Positions 1-8,592 of a stretch of DNA of 29,820 nt are shown here, piece after piece (positions within the stretch are counted from its first letter, which is position 1; each line of letters starts with the position of its first letter). The stretch comes from Melaminivora alkalimesophila. Its GTDB lineage: Bacteria > Pseudomonadota > Gammaproteobacteria > Burkholderiales > Burkholderiaceae_C. The notes under the pieces were generated by a model that was given only the letters and a program-made list of their open reading frames with translations, did no database searches and was not told the DNA's origin. The stretch is from assembly GCF_000282995.1 (NCBI RefSeq), contig NZ_ALEE01000381.1, forward strand, positions 1-29,820, in the 5' to 3' direction. The position numbers and the translations under genes were made by a program.

Positions 1-1174
1 CCAGCGGCGGCGGCTCCGCCTGTTCCTCTTCGACCTGCACACGGCCTGCGAACGGCGCCGGCCGGTCGGCGGCATCCCAGATCATCGCCGGCGAGAGTTT
101 CAGGAAGGTAAAGGCGTGCGACCAGCCGGCGTCGCTGGTGACGGTAGCCTTCCAGATCGCCTTGCCATCCGGCGTCGGTTGCACGATGCCGTGATCCTGC
201 AGCACGTTGAACACCGCCGTGTTGCTCGCCGGGATGCCGTCGAAGCCCTGCGACAGCAGATGTGCGCGCAGCTTGTCGGAGACGGTCTTGCTCACCAGCC
301 ACAAGGCGTCTTGGGTCAGCCAACCGTCCGCCGGGCCGGCCTGGTTCAACTTGAACGCTTCCTTGAGCAGGTAGCGCAAGCCGTCGAGCAATTTGCGTTG
401 CAGCGCATGCTTGGGCGCCGCCAGCGCCTTGCTGGGATCGCCGCCGAGTTCCTGGGCGACCGATGCCTGGTCGGCCTGCACGACCAACTCGCCGAGCGTG
501 CCGGCGTGCTCGTACTGGCCGGCCAGCACGTAGAGCAGCGCGGCCCAGAGGTCGGGATAGCCGCTGAGCCAGTCGAAGATGTCCCGATCGAGAAGGCGCG
601 CGTAGAGCAGCCCGGTGGCGGCGCTGTGCAGGCGGTACTCGCGCTCCTTTCGGTAACGAAAGCGGTAGGGCTTTCGCAGCGGGCCGTGCCAGGGATGCCA
701 GACGCTGCCGTCGGCATGCTCGACGTGCAGATCGACGGCAATCTTGCCGATGTCGTGCAGCAGGGCCGCGTAGGCCGTGCCTGCGGTCCAGGCTTCGGCC
801 TGGGCCGCCTGTGCTTCCGGCGTGACGCCCGCAGGCAGCAGGTATGACTGCCGCAGCTTCAGCGCATAGACGACGATCTCCAGGCCGTGGTCCAGCATGC
901 CGCCCGGATAGGCGTGGTGGTGGTTCTCGGAGGCCGGGAACTGCTGGACCAGCTCGGCGTAGCGCTCCAGTGGGGCGAGGTAGAGCGTGGCGAACTGCCG
1001 GCGCGAGAGCGATGTGCGCTGCCAGATGTGTTCCAGCAGTTTCTGCCGGCGCGGCGTGGCCAGCAGCGATGCGGCCGACTCCGGCCGCATCGACCCTTTT
1101 GGAGTTTCGATGGCGGAGGTGGGCGGTGTGCCGGCGGCGGGTGGCACCCTTTTGCGCTGGAACAGCGAGAGCAT
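1..1174 (-). CDS. traI: MobH-family conjugative relaxase TraI (partial, C-terminus beyond window)
   Basis: Nicks the transfer origin and leads the strand during conjugation of PFGI-1/ICEclc-like elements. The frame is open from the ATG at 1174-1172 to the window edge, so about 391 N-terminal residues are visible and no stop is seen. The N-terminal TraI_2/MobH domain shows a triple-histidine motif (H85-H87, then YPGGMLDHG with H96) and an HD-type motif LLHDIGK (H140, D141). Together these are the signature of MobH relaxases. The start gives MLSLFQRKR, a typical opening for the family. The gene is transcribed leftward, away from the AbiE pair, and an iterated CCTTT tract lies just upstream. Family assignment is firm, but completeness cannot be judged from this window. 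Confidence 0.9.
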   Translation of the reverse strand, partial: MLSLFQRKRVPPAAGTPPTSAIETPKGSMRPESAASLLATPRRQKLLEHIWQRTSLSRRQFATLYLAPLERYAELVQQFPASENHHHAYPGGMLDHGLEIVVYALKLRQSYLLPAGVTPEAQAAQAEAWTAGTAYAALLHDIGKIAVDLHVEHADGSVWHPWHGPLRKPYRFRYRKEREYRLHSAATGLLYARLLDRDIFDWLSGYPDLWAALLYVLAGQYEHAGTLGELVVQADQASVAQELGGDPSKALAAPKHALQRKLLDGLRYLLKEAFKLNQAGPADGWLTQDALWLVSKTVSDKLRAHLLSQGFDGIPASNTAVFNVLQDHGIVQPTPDGKAIWKATVTSDAGWSHAFTFLKLSPAMIWDAADRPAPFAGRVQVEEEQAEPPPL

Positions 1175-1206
1175 GGCGAACCCCGGATGACGGGCTGCTC
1201 GGGGCG

Positions 1207-1292
1207 CCTTTTGGCCTTTTCAGGATAGGGCCTTTCCCCTTGGCGCCCTTCCTTTGCCCCTTCCCAGCCCTTTGGCCTTTGTCGGAGCCTTT
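1207..1292. repeat. Iterated CCTTT tract upstream of the relaxase
   Basis: Seven CCTTT pentamers begin at 1207, 1215, 1231, 1251, 1269, 1276 and 1288, so one strand is strongly pyrimidine-rich. ATAGGGCC occurs twice, near 1225 and 1297. The tract is non-coding and lies 33 bases upstream of the relaxase start. It could be an oriT-linked or regulatory region. That role is inferred from position only. Confidence 0.5.
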
Positions 1293-1375
1293 GGGTATAG
1301 GGCCGCTGCTTCGTGGATGCCACGATGAATGCGGCATGGGGCAATCCCGGCAAGCCGGAAGCTGCGGGATGTTCG

Positions 1376-2296
1376 TCAGCTCTGGCCCAAGCCGGTGTCG
1401 AGGGCGGCGGATTGCGCTGCGAAGTCGTCGGGACGGCGCTTGCGGAAGGTTTCGAGATTGGCGAGCTTCCAGCGCAGTGCCGGCAGTTGCGCGGCGTGCT
1501 GGCATTGCACCAGCGACCAGTCCGGTTCTGCGCGCGCCAGCCCGCTCAGAAACTGCTTGTGCGCGGTGCTCAGTCGCTGTGGCAGCTCGCGCCGCATCCT
1601 GGCGCGAGCGTCGAGCAGTGTCTCCAGGGAGCAGTCCACTTCGGTCATGCCGACAAAGGCCCGCTCGTACTCGCCGGCGATGTCCTTGTCGTTACCGAAC
1701 AGCACTTCGTGGGGCGGCCGGTTGTGGCCCGCCAGATAGATCACGAAGCACTCGACCATGCCGTCGCTGATGTCGCCCGATTCGTAGAGCTGCCACACGT
1801 CGAACAGGTCGCGGGGGTGCTGTCGATCCAGCGCGGCCACCAGCTTGCTGGCGTACAGCTCGTCCGGTGCCAGAACCGGCAGCTCGAACTCGACGCCGAA
1901 CAGATCGCTGGTCTTGGCGCTCAGCGGCCGCCGCTCGACGGGCAGCACGCTGCCGCGGAACACGACATTGACCTCGATCTTCACCTGGCTGGCGTCGTTC
2001 TCGACGATCAGCTTGGTGTCTCCCAGGTCCTTGGCGCGAACCAGGCGTGTCTGCACGCCCAGTGGCGCAACGCGCGTGGCGATGGCGGCCAGCTCCTGGT
2101 TGATGGCTTGCAGCGCTTCGTCGCGCGGCGTCTGCCACGGGAGGTACACCACGTCGATGTCCACCGAAAGGCGCGGCATGTCCCGCACGAAGAGGTTGAT
2201 GGCCGTGCCGCCCTTCATGGCGAAGATGTCGTTGGCGAACACGTCGGGCGCGACGGCCAGCAGCAGGCGAACGGTGTCCGCGTAGGTCTTATCCAT
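1376..2296 (-). CDS. abiEii: AbiEii-type nucleotidyltransferase toxin
   Basis: Toxin of a type IV toxin-antitoxin and abortive-infection system. The family (AbiEii/AbiGii, formerly DUF1814) carries a DNA-polymerase-beta-like nucleotidyltransferase fold and causes growth arrest. The 306-residue protein shows the core motif KGGTAINLF (G29, G30) followed by D46-x-D48, the metal-binding aspartates, then a helical C-terminal half containing DLFDVWQLYESGDI. Length is normal for the family. Its ATG overlaps the end of the antitoxin gene by eight bases, which suggests translational coupling. The pair lies between the relaxase and the DUF3742 gene, as cargo of the conjugative element. Nothing appears broken. 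Confidence 0.9.
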   Translation of the reverse strand: MDKTYADTVRLLLAVAPDVFANDIFAMKGGTAINLFVRDMPRLSVDIDVVYLPWQTPRDEALQAINQELAAIATRVAPLGVQTRLVRAKDLGDTKLIVENDASQVKIEVNVVFRGSVLPVERRPLSAKTSDLFGVEFELPVLAPDELYASKLVAALDRQHPRDLFDVWQLYESGDISDGMVECFVIYLAGHNRPPHEVLFGNDKDIAGEYERAFVGMTEVDCSLETLLDARARMRRELPQRLSTAHKQFLSGLARAEPDWSLVQCQHAAQLPALRWKLANLETFRKRRPDDFAAQSAALDTGLGQS

Positions 2297-3047
2297 GAGG
2301 TCTCAGGCTCAGCAAGGTGCCGTCATCGAGCCGGCTCATCCAGCGCGTGTTGCTGCCGGTGCGAACCGGGTACTGCTCCAGCAGGGCATCGACATCCACG
2401 AGGCTGGTCTCGCGCGCCCAGGTGAGGAACAGGCGCACGGCCTTCACGCTGGTGCAGCAGGACAGCAGTTGTCCGAGCAAGTCCTTGCGGGGGGAACGCA
2501 GTCCATCAAAGAGGTTGCGGGCCTCTTCGAGGCTCTGCTTGACGCCGGCTTCGTACAGCAGCTCCAGAACGGCACGCTCGGGGGCTGCCACCCGCAGATC
2601 CTCGGGCAGGCCAGGCGGCGTGGTCAGGGTCTTGCCGGCCAGCGCCGTGTCCGGCCAGTCGAACAGGCGGGCGTGGACATAGCGGGCCGGAAAGCGCGAG
2701 GTGAACCAGGCGGGCAACGCGAAACGACCGTCGCCCCACAGCACCAGCGTCTCCCGGCTGCCCAGGTTGTGCCGCACGCCCTGCAGGGCCAGGGCGCTCT
2801 TGCCGCCGACGTGCAGGCCGGGCACGCGCTGTTGCAGGAACTTCAGCGCACCGTAGACCCCGAACTCATCGTTCGGGAAGGCATAGACGCCATGGGCCAG
2901 GCGCACGAGCCACCCGCCGTCGGCATAGTGGGCGGCGAGCTGTGGCGACACCCCGAACTGGCTCAGGGTGGCAAGGTCGAACGGCGCCCCGCGGGGGAGT
3001 CCCGCCTGCAGCCGCTTGATTACCTGGTGCCTAGAATTTCCATCCAT
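2289..3047 (-). CDS. abiEi: AbiEi-type antitoxin and transcriptional repressor
   Basis: Cognate antitoxin of the AbiEii toxin. In this family the N-terminal winged helix binds the operon promoter and the C-terminal domain is needed to neutralise the toxin. The product is 252 residues from the ATG at 3047-3045 (MDGNSRHQVIK). A longer frame reaches 3104, but it would add a stretch with no family character, so I chose the internal ATG. Residues about 20-55 form the helix-turn-helix and wing (LATLSQFGVSPQLAAHYADG, then LVRLAHGVYAFPN). It is first in a two-gene operon and ends eight bases inside the toxin gene. Autoregulation is expected from the family, and AT-rich repeats upstream fit this. Confidence 0.88.
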   Translation of the reverse strand: MDGNSRHQVIKRLQAGLPRGAPFDLATLSQFGVSPQLAAHYADGGWLVRLAHGVYAFPNDEFGVYGALKFLQQRVPGLHVGGKSALALQGVRHNLGSRETLVLWGDGRFALPAWFTSRFPARYVHARLFDWPDTALAGKTLTTPPGLPEDLRVAAPERAVLELLYEAGVKQSLEEARNLFDGLRSPRKDLLGQLLSCCTSVKAVRLFLTWARETSLVDVDALLEQYPVRTGSNTRWMSRLDDGTLLSLRPHG

Positions 3048-3150
3048 GTTATAAAGATAGCACGGAATCAAATCAGCCCCTAGAGCTATCGCAAAAACGC
3101 GCATGGAAAGTAGTATAAGGTTTGATTTATGTAGCGAAAACTAATCAAGC
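3048..3150 (-). promoter_or_regulatory. AT-rich abiE promoter/operator region
   Basis: This short stretch is far richer in A and T than its neighbours. AATCAAA at 3066-3072 and its inverse TTTGATT at 3121-3127 form a spaced inverted repeat, and another AATCAA lies near 3144. On the minus strand TATACT (around 3111-3116) could be a -10 box. AbiEi proteins bind inverted repeats in their own promoter, so these are candidate operator arms. The exact promoter is not certain. Confidence 0.35.
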
Positions 3151-3269
3151 GTGACCCAGGCTGGCCCGACTCTGCCAGCCACAACCCGCCCTCCTGATCG
3201 CGGCCGATGCTGAGGGGCAGGCCACCACCGGCCGCTCCGCGAGGTGAGGCACCGCTGAAGCCGAGGCAC

Positions 3270-3644
3270 ATGAGCATGACCATCGACACGCATAACAGGC
3301 GCTGGAGCCGCCGGCTGGGCCGGGGGCCTGGCCGTGCCTGGCGTGGATACCTGCGCCGCGAGCAGCGTGTCGCCGGCTGGCTGGTGACGCGCGGGGCGCC
3401 CGCGGGCGCGGCGACGGCGGTGCTCTGGATCGTCAAGCTGGCCGTGCTCGGTGTGCTGCTCTATTCCGCGTTCTGGCTGGCCTTGCTGCTGGTCTTTGCG
3501 GCGATCTCTGCCTGGATGGTACGCAACGCTGATGCCGACGAAAGCAGTGATGATGACGAGCCTCAATGGCGAAACGGCCTGGACGGATACGGTCTCTACC
3601 GGGGCGAGGTACGCATCGACGGCGGCAGCGCGGACGACGAGTAG
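3270..3644 (+). CDS. DUF3742 family ICE protein (small membrane protein)
   Basis: Small protein of unknown function common in PFGI-1/ICEclc-like elements near traG. The product has 124 residues from the ATG at 3270 (MSMTIDTHNRRWSRRL). A longer frame begins at 3207 but lacks family character. The N-terminal part is arginine-rich (RRWSRRLGRGPGRAWRGYLR), followed by one long or two short hydrophobic segments at about residues 50-85 and an acidic tail (DADESSDDDE). This suggests a membrane protein with a basic cytoplasmic head. It converges with the TraG fragment, 16 bases away. A damaged second copy of its N-terminal part lies at 19,921. Confidence 0.8.
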   Translation: MSMTIDTHNRRWSRRLGRGPGRAWRGYLRREQRVAGWLVTRGAPAGAATAVLWIVKLAVLGVLLYSAFWLALLLVFAAISAWMVRNADADESSDDDEPQWRNGLDGYGLYRGEVRIDGGSADDE

Positions 3645-3660
3645 CTCGCCACTCTCGGCG

Positions 3661-4185
3661 CTACTTCGCCTTCGCTGCTTTGATTGCAAGGTCAGCGCCT
3701 TTGCCTCCCGCAGATTTGGCGCCATCGGTGGCTGCTGAGAGCATCTGCGAAATGTTGCCTACGCGGACACCAACCCACGCGAGCGCAGCTACCCAGAAAC
3801 CCGGCAGCACGATGAACATCATCGCCATGACGAAGTTGAGCAGCATGTCGCCAAAGGCGTTGTTCAAGCCGATCAGCGGATCGAAGTTCGTGTGCGGCCT
3901 GTCCGCGCCAAACCCCCAGCCGTAGAGCGCATCCAGGATCGTGCTGTCGATCCAGCGTGCGAGATGGAACCAGAAGTCCACGAAGAACAGCGCGAACTGG
4001 ACGCAGCTCACCGTCACCACCGTCTTCAGGTCGTAGGTGCCGATCAGCAGCACCAGCGGGATGCAGATGACGAGCGCCATCTTGAGCATCGTCAGCACCA
4101 TCGGCAGCGCCTGGCGCACCACGTCCATCGCCGGAAAGAAGCCCAGCGAACCGACGGTCAGACCCAGGTCGCTCGCGCCGCGCGT
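3661..4185 (-). pseudogene. traG: TraG-like conjugation protein, C-terminal fragment of its TraG_N region
   Basis: About 174 residues matching the membrane part of the TraG-like mating-pair protein of PFGI-1-type elements. Hydrophobic segments (VVRQALPMVLTMLKMALV, then VICIPLVLLIGTY) are followed by VDFWFHLARWIDSTILDALYGWG and a stretch ending NFVMAMMFIVLPGFWVAALAWVGV. Everything N-terminal is gone. The reading frame instead continues upstream, without interruption, into an IS110-family transposase fragment. The join lies around 4186, between RFVPV and TRGASDLG. Transfer by this copy should therefore be defective. The TraG assignment rests on sequence character and on position beside DUF3742. 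Confidence 0.7.
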
Positions 4186-4524
4186 CACCGGCACGAAGCG
4201 CATGTGCGGGCGGGTTGCCGCCTCGCAGATCGCTGCGGCATCGGCCGCACCGTTCTTGCGTCCCTTGCCGGCCATGCGGTAGGGCGTGACGAAGTGGCCT
4301 GCAATCAGCCGCGCATCCAGCCCATAGCCGCGCAGCTTGCGTGCCCAGTGATGCGCACCGCCGCAGGCCTCCAGGGCCACCAGGCAGCCGGGAGGCAGCT
4401 CCGCGCACCAGGCCGCAAACTTGTCAGCGGCCAGCGCCTTGGCAACCGCCACGCGCGCATCCACCGCATGCACCTAGATAACCCGCTTGGCCAGATCCAC
4501 CCCGACTCGGGCAATCTCGTTCAT
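4186..4524 (-). pseudogene. IS110-family transposase, N-terminal fragment with a nonsense codon
   Basis: Reading leftward from the ATG at 4524-4522, the frame gives MNEIARVGVDLAKRVI, then a TAG (complement of 4476-4474) where family members usually have glutamine, then VHAVDARVAVAKAL and onward to ATRPHMRFVPV. This is the start of the DEDD-type transposase of IS110 elements, with the first catalytic aspartate in GVDLAK. After about 112 codons it runs in frame into TraG sequence. A GTG at 4473 could restart translation and give a 270-residue chimera. The transposase lacks most of its length and is inactive. The fragment marks a rearrangement joining the conjugative element to the stress locus. 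Confidence 0.82.
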
Positions 4525-4655
4525 GGACTTCCCCTTTCACATGGCTGCAGATTGATGACTTGGGGAGCACCATCGCGGTGGCAGCCAACATTTGTTTCCT
4601 GGCTGCTTACGATTGAGTCACATCAATCGGCCAGCAGATCGCTGGATGTTGACTC

Positions 4656-4686
4656 TTGACTTTCGGCATGTTAGGCGCAATATCTT
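4656..4686 (+). promoter_or_regulatory. Candidate promoter ahead of the stress locus
   Basis: TTGACT at 4656-4661 resembles a -35 box. TATCTT at 4681-4686 resembles a -10 box but with 19-base spacing, and CAATAT at 4678-4683 gives 16. The site lies upstream of the HTH gene that opens the operon. It is a weak match. No convincing sigma-32 type promoter was found by eye. Confidence 0.3.
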
Positions 4687-4713
4687 GCAAAGTCTTGCAA
4701 GAATTTCCTCAGG
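4685..4713 (+). repeat. CTTGCAA element-end motif (left copy)
   Basis: CTTGCAA occurs at 4684-4690 and 4694-4700, followed by GAATTTCCTCAGG. A similar arrangement (CTTGCAAA, spacer, AGACTTGCAGAGATTTC, CTCAG) starts at 19,716, directly after an attachment site. This suggests both are ends of related integrative elements, perhaps with integrase arm-binding repeats. The att core that should precede this copy is missing, where the IS110 fragment now lies. Confidence 0.4.
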
Positions 4714-4748
4714 CGAGGCCGCGTGACGACGGAACTTGTGGGGGTGGT

Positions 4749-5030
4749 ATGACAGCGCGCCAGCAGGCGATCTTCACACTCGACGAGTTGGCTGCCTACT
4801 TGAAAGTCGGCAAGCGGACGCTTTACCGGCTCGCCTCGCACGGGGAGATTCCGGCCTTCAAGGTCGGCGGGACGTGGCGGTTTCGTCAAAGTGAAATCGA
4901 TCGATGGATCAATGATCAGATCCAAGCAGGCAGAAAGAAGGAGGTGATACGCACAGATGAGCAGCCGAAGTCAGCGAAACATCCCGTGTTGCCTGGGCGC
5001 GCCATCCATAGCCGCAGGCAAACGGATTGA
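4749..5030 (+). CDS. Excisionase/MerR-like helix-turn-helix protein, first gene of the stress locus
   Basis: Small DNA-binding protein of 93 residues. Residues about 8-60 form a winged helix of the HTH_17/excisionase type (FTLDELAAYLKVGKRTLYRL, then GEIPAFKVGGTWRFRQSEID). The C-terminal 30 residues are basic and probably disordered. The ATG at 4749 was chosen because the domain begins a few residues later. The longer frame from 4656 would add non-domain sequence through the repeat region. The small heat-shock gene follows 32 bases on in the same direction, so this is probably the operon's regulator. An excisionase role for an integrative element cannot be excluded. Confidence 0.8.
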   Translation: MTARQQAIFTLDELAAYLKVGKRTLYRLASHGEIPAFKVGGTWRFRQSEIDRWINDQIQAGRKKEVIRTDEQPKSAKHPVLPGRAIHSRRQTD

Positions 5031-5062
5031 GTGAGTCTTCAATTGATTTCTGGAGGTATGAC

Positions 5063-5632
5063 ATGGACATTGATTTCAAGAAATTGGCTCCCTGGAACTG
5101 GTTCAAGAAAGAGCAGGAAGAACAACAGAGCACTGCCTCGCTGCCGGTGCAGCGCAATGACCTGCCGGTGGCGGGTGGGCCGGTCAGCCCCATCCTGCAA
5201 TTGCATCGCGAGATCGATCGCCTGTTCGACGACGCGTTTCGAGGCTTCGGTTTCCCGACGCTGGCCATGCCACGCTGGCCGTCGGAGTGGCCGGGCCTGC
5301 TGAAACCGGCGCTGGACATCCAGGAGACCGACAAGCAGTACAAGATCGCCCTGGAACTGCCCGGCGTCGAGGAAAAAGACATCCAGATCACGCTCGACAA
5401 CGACGTGCTGCTGGTGCGCGGTGAAAAGCGTCAGGAGCAGGAAACTAAAGACGGCGGTTTCCACCGGGTGGAGCGCTCCTACGGCAGCTTTCAGCGCGCT
5501 CTGAACCTGCCGGCCGATGCCAACCAGGACACGATCAAGGCCGCTTTCAAGAACGGCGTGCTCACGATCACGATGGAAAAGCGCGAGGCCAGTACGCCCA
5601 AGCAGGGGCGCTCGATCCCGATCAACGGCTGA
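5063..5632 (+). CDS. hsp20: Small heat-shock protein, Hsp20 family (TLST type)
   Basis: ATP-independent holding chaperone that keeps unfolding proteins in a state that disaggregases can rescue. It has 189 residues. The N-terminal arm contains MDIDFKKLAPWNWFKK. The alpha-crystallin domain spans about residues 82-174 (PALDIQETDKQYKIALELPG through GVLTITMEKRE), and the C-terminal anchor I185-P186-I187 (SIPING) fits the I-x-I oligomerisation motif. The ATG at 5063 is preceded by TGGAGG at 5051-5056 with good spacing. It sits directly ahead of clpG, the arrangement of the Transmissible Locus of Stress Tolerance, where this chaperone and ClpG act on the same aggregates. Two hairpins follow the stop codon. 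Confidence 0.93.
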   Translation: MDIDFKKLAPWNWFKKEQEEQQSTASLPVQRNDLPVAGGPVSPILQLHREIDRLFDDAFRGFGFPTLAMPRWPSEWPGLLKPALDIQETDKQYKIALELPGVEEKDIQITLDNDVLLVRGEKRQEQETKDGGFHRVERSYGSFQRALNLPADANQDTIKAAFKNGVLTITMEKREASTPKQGRSIPING

Positions 5633-5645
5633 CGCGGGGCAGCGC

Positions 5646-5696
5646 GTTTTTCTCAAAAACCACAAAGAGATGAGGCACCGTGATCTGCGGTGCCTC
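5646..5696 (+). promoter_or_regulatory. Two intercistronic hairpins between hsp20 and clpG
   Basis: GTTTTT-CTC-AAAAAC (5646-5660) is a perfect 6-bp hairpin. GAGGCACCG (5672-5680) pairs perfectly with CGGTGCCTC (5688-5696) around a 7-base loop. The second ends 29 bases before the clpG start and is not followed by a T-run, so it is not a standard terminator. It could tune relative hsp20 and clpG levels by stabilising or processing mRNA. Neither stem sequesters the clpG ribosome-binding site (TCAGGAG, 5712-5718), which argues against a simple RNA thermometer. Confidence 0.55.
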
Positions 5697-5725
5697 GCCC
5701 AGTTAACCCTCTCAGGAGCATCAGC

Positions 5726-8575
5726 ATGGCCAGAAAACAATGCCAAGTCTGCGGCCAGCCCGCCACGGTGCGGGTGGAAGCCAATCTCAATGGTCGCCAC
5801 AGCACCATGCTGTTGTGTGACGATCACTATCGCCAACTGGTGCGCCAGCAAAAGCGCACCGTCTCACCGCTGGAAGCCTTGTTCGGCTTGCGCAGCGGGC
5901 TGTTCGAAGACTTCCTTGGCAGCGACTTCTTCCGCATCGGTGACGACGCACCGTCCATGGCGGCCGATACCGATGAGGTCGTCGATGCCTCGTTCGGCGA
6001 ACCCGCCCCGGCCGGTACGGGCACCGCGCGCCGTCGCGGCAGTGGGCTCGCCAGCCGTATCAGCGAACAGTCCGAGGCCCTATTGCAGGAGGCCGCCCGA
6101 CACGCTGCAGAGTTCGGGCGCGCCGAAGTCGATACCGAACACCTGCTGCTGGCGCTATCCGACAGCGACGTGGTCAAGACCATCCTGGGGCAGTTCAGGA
6201 TCAAGGTCGATGACCTCAAGCGACAGATCGAATCCGAAGCCAAGCGCGGCGACAAGCCGTTCGAGGGCGAGATCGGCGTGTCGCCCCGGGTCAAGGACGC
6301 GCTCAGCCGTGCTTTCGTGGCCTCCAACGAACTCGGCCACTCTTATGTCGGGCCGGAGCATTTCCTGATCGGGCTGGCCGAGGAAGGCGAAGGTTTGGCG
6401 GCCAACCTGCTGCGCCGTTACGGCCTCACGCCGCAAGCGCTGCGCCAGCAGGTAAGCAAGGTGGTCGGCAAAGGTGCCGAGGATGGCCGCGCCGAGACGC
6501 CGACCAACACGCCCGAGCTGGATAAATACTCGCGAGACCTCACCAAAATGGCGCGCGAGGGCAAGCTCGATCCGGTTATCGGCCGCGCGCAGGAGATCGA
6601 GACCACCATCGAGGTGCTGGCCCGGCGCAAGAAAAACAATCCGGTGCTGATCGGCGAGCCCGGCGTCGGCAAGACCGCCATCGTCGAAGGGCTGGCGCAG
6701 CGCATGGTGGCCGGCGAAGTGCCTGAGACGCTGCGTGACAAGCGCCTGGTCGAACTCAACATCAATGCCATGGTGGCCGGCGCCAAGTACCGCGGCGAGT
6801 TCGAGGAGCGCGTGCAGAAGGTGCTCAAGGAAGTGACCGAGCACCAGGGGGAGCTGATTCTCTTCATCGACGAGGTGCACACCATCGTCGGTGCCGGCCA
6901 GGGTGGCGGCGAAGGCGGGCTGGACGTGGCCAACGTGTTCAAGCCGATGATGGCGCGCGGCGAACTGAACCTGATCGGCGCCACCACGCTCAACGAGTAT
7001 CAGAAGTACATCGAGAAGGACGCCGCGCTGGAGCGTCGCTTCCAGCCGGTGATGGTGCCGGAGCCGACGGTAGCGCAGACCATTATGATCTTGCGCGGCC
7101 TGCGCGACACCTTCGAGGCGCACCACAAGGTCAGCATCACCGACGATGCGATCATCGCCGCCGCCGAGTTGTCGGACCGCTACATCACCGCGCGCTTCTT
7201 GCCCGACAAAGCCATCGATCTGCTCGACCAGGCGGCCGCACGCGTAAAGCTGTCGGCCACGGCCCGCCCGGTGGCGGTGCAAGAGCTGGAGTCCGAACTG
7301 CACCAGCTGCGGCGTGAGCAGGACTATGTGGCCTCGCGCAAGCAGTACGACAAGGCCGCCGAGCTGGGCAAGCGCATCGAGGCCAAGGAGGCCGAACTCA
7401 AGAAGCTCGTCGAGGAATGGGAACGCGAGCGCGCCTCGGGCAGCGCCGAAGTCAAGGCCGAGCATGTCGCGCAGATCGTCTCGCGCCTGACCGGCATTCC
7501 GGTCAACGAGCTGACGGTGGAAGAACGCGAGAAGCTGCTGCATCTGGAGCAGCGGCTGCACGAGCGCCTGGTGGGCCAGGACGAAGCGGTGCGCGCGGTG
7601 GCCGATGCCGTGCGGTTGTCGCGCGCGGGCCTGCGCGAGGGCAGCAAGCCGGTGGCGACTTTCCTGTTCCTCGGACCGACCGGCGTGGGCAAGACCGAAC
7701 TCGCCAAGGCGCTGGCCGAGTCGATCTATGGCGATGAAGGTGCGCTGCTGCGCATCGACATGTCCGAGTACGGTGAACGCCATACCGTGGCACGCCTGGT
7801 GGGGGCGCCTCCGGGTTACGTCGGCTACGACGAGGGTGGCCAGCTCACCGAGAAGGTGCGGCGCAAACCCTACAGCGTGTTGCTGCTGGACGAGATCGAG
7901 AAGGCTCACCCCGACGTCTACAACATCCTGCTGCAGGTGTTCGACGACGGGCGGCTCACCGACGGCAAGGGCCGGGTGGTGGATTTCACCAATACCATCA
8001 TCATCGCCACCTCGAACTTGGGCTCGGACATCATCCAGCGTCGGCTGAAGGCCCGTGGCGCCGCCGGCGAGGAATACGAGAAGACCAAGTCCGAGGTGAT
8101 GGACGTGCTGCGCGGACACTTCCGCCCCGAGTTCCTCAACCGCATCGACGAGATCATCGTCTTCCATGCGCTGGGCAAGGAGGAGATCCGCCATATCGTC
8201 GGCCTGCAGCTCGATCGTGTGGCCCGCAACGCCGCCAGCCAGGGCGTGACGCTGACCTTCGATCAGACCTTGATCGATCACTTCGCGGAGGAAGGCTACA
8301 AGCCCGAGTTCGGCGCGCGCGAGCTCAAGCGGCTGATCCGCAGCGAGCTGGAAACTGCTCTGGCGCGCGAGATGCTGGGTGGCGGCATCGGCAAGGGCGA
8401 TCACGCCAGCGCTCGCTGGGATGACAAGGCCGAGCGGGTGATTTTCGAGCGCAAGGAGCCACCAGTGAAGCCGGTCGAGCCTGAGAAGCCTGATGCCGCG
8501 AAAGTGGCAGAGGCGCCGTCGAGCGACGAAAGCAAGGCGACGCGCAAGAAAAAGCCGGCGGGCGGCGAATCTTGA
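5726..8575 (+). CDS. clpG: ClpG (ClpK) stand-alone protein disaggregase
   Basis: AAA+ disaggregase that confers strong heat tolerance on carriers of this island. The 949-residue product has an N-terminal cysteine-rich extension typical of ClpG (C6-x2-C9 and C31-x2-H34, probably metal-binding), a Clp_N repeat region (about 110-260), AAA-1 with Walker A GEPGVGKT (310-317) and Walker B D382-E383, a short coiled-coil M domain (about 520-575), AAA-2 with Walker A GPTGVGKT (650-657) and Walker B D722-E723, and a charged C-terminal tail. No IGL/IGF loop for ClpP docking is visible after the TSNLGSD region, as expected for a disaggregase working without ClpP. The ATG at 5726 follows TCAGGAG. The stop overlaps a TTG that could start the next gene. 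Confidence 0.95.
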   Translation: MARKQCQVCGQPATVRVEANLNGRHSTMLLCDDHYRQLVRQQKRTVSPLEALFGLRSGLFEDFLGSDFFRIGDDAPSMAADTDEVVDASFGEPAPAGTGTARRRGSGLASRISEQSEALLQEAARHAAEFGRAEVDTEHLLLALSDSDVVKTILGQFRIKVDDLKRQIESEAKRGDKPFEGEIGVSPRVKDALSRAFVASNELGHSYVGPEHFLIGLAEEGEGLAANLLRRYGLTPQALRQQVSKVVGKGAEDGRAETPTNTPELDKYSRDLTKMAREGKLDPVIGRAQEIETTIEVLARRKKNNPVLIGEPGVGKTAIVEGLAQRMVAGEVPETLRDKRLVELNINAMVAGAKYRGEFEERVQKVLKEVTEHQGELILFIDEVHTIVGAGQGGGEGGLDVANVFKPMMARGELNLIGATTLNEYQKYIEKDAALERRFQPVMVPEPTVAQTIMILRGLRDTFEAHHKVSITDDAIIAAAELSDRYITARFLPDKAIDLLDQAAARVKLSATARPVAVQELESELHQLRREQDYVASRKQYDKAAELGKRIEAKEAELKKLVEEWERERASGSAEVKAEHVAQIVSRLTGIPVNELTVEEREKLLHLEQRLHERLVGQDEAVRAVADAVRLSRAGLREGSKPVATFLFLGPTGVGKTELAKALAESIYGDEGALLRIDMSEYGERHTVARLVGAPPGYVGYDEGGQLTEKVRRKPYSVLLLDEIEKAHPDVYNILLQVFDDGRLTDGKGRVVDFTNTIIIATSNLGSDIIQRRLKARGAAGEEYEKTKSEVMDVLRGHFRPEFLNRIDEIIVFHALGKEEIRHIVGLQLDRVARNAASQGVTLTFDQTLIDHFAEEGYKPEFGARELKRLIRSELETALAREMLGGGIGKGDHASARWDDKAERVIFERKEPPVKPVEPEKPDAAKVAEAPSSDESKATRKKKPAGGES

Positions 8576-8592
8576 GTCATGGGGAGGCTGTC

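Noticed and set aside
346..741. A separate 131-residue minus-strand gene inside the relaxase region
   Set aside because: It lies in a different frame from the TraI coding frame, which carries the HHH and HD motifs and is open throughout.
5697..5728. An RNA thermometer hiding the clpG ribosome-binding site
   Set aside because: No stretch in the hairpin leader pairs convincingly with TCAGGAG at 5712-5718.
6155..8404. A 749-residue open frame antisense to clpG
   Set aside because: It mirrors clpG codons on the opposite strand, has no domain character and no ribosome-binding site. Long antisense frames are common in GC-rich genes.
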